14,195 nucleotides of DNA, from NCBI GenBank assembly GCA_028456385.1, contig JALNQF010000788.1, positions 1 to 14,195 on the forward strand, read 5' to 3'. This stretch comes from Ophiosphaerella korrae (Eukaryota; Ascomycota; Dothideomycetes; Pleosporales; Phaeosphaeriaceae). The notes below the pieces were generated by a model. It saw nothing but the letters and a program-made list of their open reading frames with translations. It was not told the DNA's origin and made no database searches. Both the position numbers and the translations under genes were made by a program. This document shows positions 10,643-14,195 of the stretch, piece by piece; the stretch's first letter is position 1, and each line of letters starts with the position of its first letter.

Positions 10643-11052
10643 TGTTATAAGTGTAATAGAAGAAATCGAGATAGAACTAATTAGCTCTAACTTAGGTACT
10701 AATAAAGTATAGGATAAGTAGAGTAGTAACTTTAATTAGAAAATTATATATAACTAGAACACCTAGTATAATCTATAATCTATAGACTCTTAGCGCCTAT
10801 AGATTATAGATTAGAGTAATCTATAATCTATTAATCTTAGTAAATATAGATTATAGATTATAATAAGTATATAATTAGTAGTAATACGTATTATTAGGAT
10901 AGTATTAGTAATTTAATCCTTTAACTATAGAACGCTAATACAAGATAGTTACAAAATATCTTATATTATTTATAGTTATTATAGATTAACCTAAAGCTTT
11001 CTCTATTAACTTATAATCTACTAACCTCTAATTTAGGTACCTATAGTTAATA
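10629..11052 (+). repeat. Candidate gypsy LTR with polypurine tract
   Basis: The purine run TAGAGAGGAAGATAG (10628-10642) is followed by TGTTATAAGTG. This resembles a polypurine tract and LTR start at 10643. A possible end is GTTAATA at 11046-11052 (TAACA with one RIP change). It is followed after one base by TAGGCAGCC, which could be a RIP-changed TGG-type primer site. I found no second copy of this sequence in the window to prove it is an LTR, so the boundaries are tentative. Confidence 0.25.
10767..10862. repeat. Double inverted-repeat cluster
   Basis: The word TAATCTATAATCTAT occurs four times in alternating orientation. The first pair is a perfect 17-bp inverted repeat (10769-10785 with 10797-10813) around an 11-base spacer, ACTCTTAGCGC. 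The second is a perfect 15-bp pair (10817-10831 with 10846-10860) around 14 bases. The arm itself is a direct repeat of ATCTATA. It could fold as two neighbouring hairpins. It may lie inside the gypsy LTR or be the remains of a small inverted-repeat element. Confidence 0.85.
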
Positions 11053-11091
11053 ATAGGCAGCCTATAATATAAGAGTAAAGAAGTATAATAT

Positions 11092-14000
11092 ATAATACTT
11101 TATTAGACCTTTTATTATAATAATAACTACTATATATATTTTTCTAGTAAATAGGAAGTAGTATAGTTCTTATAAAAATATAGATATAAAGTAGCTATAA
11201 TAAAGGAAAGAATAAAAGCTTAGCTAAAAGAAATAGCTTAAGTAATAAACTTACTAATAGAAGACTTAGAAAAGGAAGAGCTCTTAGTACTATAAATCTA
11301 GGCTAAAAGACTAGTACTAGATAAAGAGACTACTATAACTACTTCTAAAAGACTATAAAGAAGTAAAAAATAAGTTAGTATAAAAAGTATAAAATACGCC
11401 TAGCTAATAATATATAGCTATAATATCTATAGAATAATAGATATAAAAGAATAACATAAAGAATAGAGGTTTATTTAAATATACTTAATAGTTATAAGTA
11501 TAGAGAAAGTATATAAAGACTAAAAAGAATATAATCTTAAAGAAATAAAGTTTATACTATTTTAAGAATAGATAAAGTAATATATAGTTATAGTAAAGAG
11601 AATACCTATATAAAGAGAGTAGTAATATCTTATAAGAAAGATATAATAGATTAATAAAGCTTATATACTAAGAATACTAGTAGTATACTATATCTTAACT
11701 ATAAATATACCTAGAAAAGATAAGTACTAGAAAGGAGATAATAAAATAATAGATCTAAAATATCTAGTATACTTTAAAGTATTATAGATATTATACTTAT
11801 ATAAGAATTATATTATATATAGAAACCTTAAAGTAAATAGTAATATATAGCCTATAAAGAGAAAAGGCTATAATTATATAAGAGTAATAATAGTAGAAAA
11901 GATCTAAGGATAGGAAATAATCTAAGAAGATAGATACCTAGTAGTAAGGCCTAGATCTAAGTTAACTAAAAAATACGTCTAAGGAGGACTATAGTATAAA
12001 TATATAAATAATAAATATCTAAAATATAAAAAATATAAACTTAAAGTAAAGCTATAGCTTTAGAAAGATAAGTAATTTATAAAGACGCCTAAGTAAAAAA
12101 AGCTAGAAGGTATAAGAGGCCTATATATTATAAAAATAAGTATATACTAAGAAAAAAAGGTATAATTAATTATTAATAGTAGAGCTACAAAAAACTTTAT
12201 ATTAAAGAAGTTTATAAAAATATAAAGAATAAAGTATATAATAAAGAAATATCCTTAATAACTAAGTATAATTAAAAGAAAACTATTCTAGGAACCTATA
12301 TAGTTTAAGATAGTACCTTTAATATTAAGGTTAGAAAGACTAGAGATTAAGAATATAGTTATAGATATAATAATAATTAATAATAAACAAGATATAATAT
12401 TAAGTATACTATAGTTATAAATAACTAACCTATATATTAATTAGAGAATAAGAAAGATTAGCTACTATAAAATAGATATATTAAAAGCTAATATAAACAC
12501 CTATAAAGAAGAATTCCTAGAAGAATATAAGAAATAAGAAAAATAGCTTATAGAGCTAGAAGATTATCTTCTAAAATATTAACTATAGGATTTAGTAATA
12601 GAACTAAAAGAAGATAAAAACGTAGAATAGAGCCTAGTCTACTAAAAAATAGAAGAAGAATCTAAAATTAAATAAGCGTTTATTTAAAACGTAATAAAAA
12701 AAGAATAGATAAGAGAATCTAAATCCTTAGTAGTATATAGACTTATATTTATAGATAAAAAAGAGATAAGTAATAAGAGACCCTATATAGATTTTAAGAA
12801 GACTAACGTAATTATAAATAAGAACTAATACTTACTACTATAAATAGATAGAATATAAGATAGACTATAAAGAGTAAAAATCTTTATAAAACTAGAGATC
12901 TAAAATACCTACTACTAAATTAGAATTAAAAAAAGTAATAAGTAGAAAATAGTATTTAGAATATAGTATAGACTATATAAATACCTAGTTATACTATTTA
13001 GCTTAATAAACGCACTAGTAGTATTCTAAGAAAGAATTAATATAGTACTAAGAGAGTACTTAGATATATTTATATTTATATACCTAGATAATATCTTTAT
13101 ATTCTTAGAAATAAAAGAAGACTACAAGTAATATATATATAAAGTACTAGAGAAACTAGTAGAGAATAAACTATTTCTAAAAATAAAAAAATACGAGTTC
13201 TATATAAAAGAAATAGATTTCCTTAGATTTATTATTAAACTAGGAAAAATTAAGATTAACTTAGAAAAGATTAAATTAATTAACAAATAGCTAATACTAA
13301 GAAACCTAAAAGAGGTATAATAATTTTATAGGCTAGCTAACTTCTATAGAAAGTTAATAGTAAAATAGTTTAAAGATATAGAACTAATAATAAGACTTAT
13401 AAAGAAAGATATACTATTTAAATAGATAAAGGAATATAATAAAGTATTTAGAAAGATTAAAAGAAAGTTTATAGAAAACCTAGTTATTAGAATATATAAC
13501 CTAGACCTACTAGTAATAGTAAAAATAGATATATCTAATTTAGTCTATAGAATAATACTAATACAAGAAAACCTAGAAACTAAAAAAGAATACTTAGTTA
13601 AATACTTCTCTAAGAAGATAAAAGAAGTAGAACTAAACTACTTAATTTATAATAAAGAGATACTAGTAATCTATAAAGTATTTAAATAGTAAAGAGTATA
13701 CCTATAAAAAGTAAAGTATAAAATAAAAGTCTATATAGACTATAAGAACTTTATAAGATTTATAATAAATAAAGAATTAATATAGTACTATATAAGATAG
13801 TAAGAATTCTTATTAATATTTAATATAGAAATTATATATATAAAAGAGAACAATAATTAATTTATAGATACCTTTAGTAGAAGACTAGACTTAAAACAAG
13901 AAGTAAATACTATAAGTATAGTTCTAGTTAAGAATAAAGAAAGATATCTAATCCTAAATATACCTAAGATAGCTATAATACTTAAAAGAATAAGTAGTAA

Positions 14001-14195
14001 GCTAGATAAATAGATTTAGAGAATAATAAAAGAAGTATCTAAAGAAATAAAAAAACTAGAAATCTAAGAAAGATTTATATAAGCTTATAGAAGAATATAT
14101 ATCCTAAAGAAAATATAAAGAGAATTTATATAATAATTCTATAAATTACTAGTATATAGTTACTAAAGTATTAAAAAAATATTAGATAGACTACT
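11092..14195 (+). pseudogene. Ty3/gypsy chromovirus gag-pol, copy 2, truncated by window end
   Basis: The second copy of the same family has the same orientation as copy 1. One frame holds from about 11092 to the window end. The start is arbitrary: in-frame ATA codons at 11092 and 11095 may be former ATG. The gag-like part (to about 11770) is rich in Lys, Glu and restorable Gln; no clear zinc knuckle was found. The protease motif is NSRAT at 12175-12189, the RT box YLDN at 13081-13092, RNase H follows, and the integrase zinc region is just starting at 14195. It aligns to copy 1 with a constant offset of 5,422 from 6347/11769 to 8761/14183, so there is no net indel. Its differences from copy 1 are overwhelmingly transitions. 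Integrase core and chromodomain should lie beyond the window. Confidence 0.92.
11769..11773. other. Empty (pre-insertion) copia target site in copy 2
   Basis: The sequence around here, ctagtATACTttaaagtatt, is the unbroken form of the site that copia occupies in copy 1 (1-76 joined to 6352 onward). ATACT occurs once. It proves the copia boundaries and that copy 2 never received this insertion or separated before it. Confidence 0.93.

Larger units (their letters stand above)
1..14195. other. RIP-mutated, AT-rich transposon block
   Basis: The whole window shows the same mutation signature. TpA is in great excess and CpA/TpG is rare. The surviving TpG is always TGT or TGC, and the matching CpA is almost always ACA or GCA. 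I saw no TGA or TGG and a single TCA (near 415). Every recognisable reading frame is interrupted only by TAA or TAG, as expected from CAA, CAG or TGG codons hit by C-to-T change on either strand. Start codons are mostly ATA. Repeat-induced point mutation in filamentous ascomycetes gives exactly this pattern. The organism is inferred from this and from the element types. No host gene was found on either strand. Confidence 0.93.

Noticed and set aside
10400..10700. Extended antisense reading frame continuing upstream of 10290 with a Ser-rich start.
   Set aside because: On rechecking, the frame breaks near 10430, and more than one - strand frame is nearly stop-free there because that strand is pyrimidine-rich. 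The openness is compositional.
10877..10893. Palindrome TAATACGTATTA as an operator or replication origin element.
   Set aside because: Short palindromes of this kind are common in TpA-rich RIP DNA; nothing else supports a function.
11770..11860. Zinc knuckle of gypsy gag in copy 2.
   Set aside because: Several Tyr codons could be former Cys or His, but no frame gives the C-x2-C-x4-H-x4-C spacing.

Overview
The window is AT-rich (about 25% G+C on the lines I counted), repeat-derived DNA. Stop codons fill every frame, TpA is in great excess, and TpG/CpA are nearly gone. TpG survives only as TGT or TGC. I found no TGA and no TGG, and only about a dozen ATG triplets on the + strand. This is the footprint of repeat-induced point mutation (RIP, C to T at CpA on both strands). 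The element types also fit a filamentous ascomycete (Pezizomycotina; Dothideomycete-like is my guess). I see no intact gene, tRNA, rRNA or host coding sequence.

Layout. Bases 1-76 are a piece of the gag-pol region of a Ty3/gypsy chromovirus on the + strand (copy 1). Bases 77-6346 are a complete Ty1/copia retrotransposon on the - strand. It has LTRs of 549 and 548 bp, a polypurine tract, a leader with tandem repeats, and a single-frame gag-PR-IN-RT-RNaseH reading frame of 1,545 codons (5365 down to 731). It is flanked by the 5-bp duplication ATACT and splits gypsy copy 1, which resumes at 6347/6352. Copy 1 then runs through protease, RT, RNase H, integrase and a C-terminal chromodomain to about 10,000. 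Bases 10,023-11,090 are poorly resolved: possible 3' sequence, a candidate gypsy LTR and a cluster of inverted repeats. From about 11,092 to the window end, a second gypsy copy in the same orientation covers gag, protease, RT, RNase H and the start of integrase. It carries the uninterrupted version of the copia insertion site.

History. The two gypsy copies align with a constant coordinate offset of 5,422 over about 2.4 kb, so there is no net indel. The copia LTRs differ only by transitions, apart from one base in a T tract. Both comparisons show C/T differences in both directions, so each copy was mutated separately after it was made. The order is: gypsy copies, then copia insertion into copy 1, then RIP of everything. 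Catalytic Asp/Glu codons were lost when the base before them is T (TGA to TAA) and kept when it is A. All the elements look dead as protein coders. The window reads as a silenced, nested-transposon AT-rich block, not an active system.
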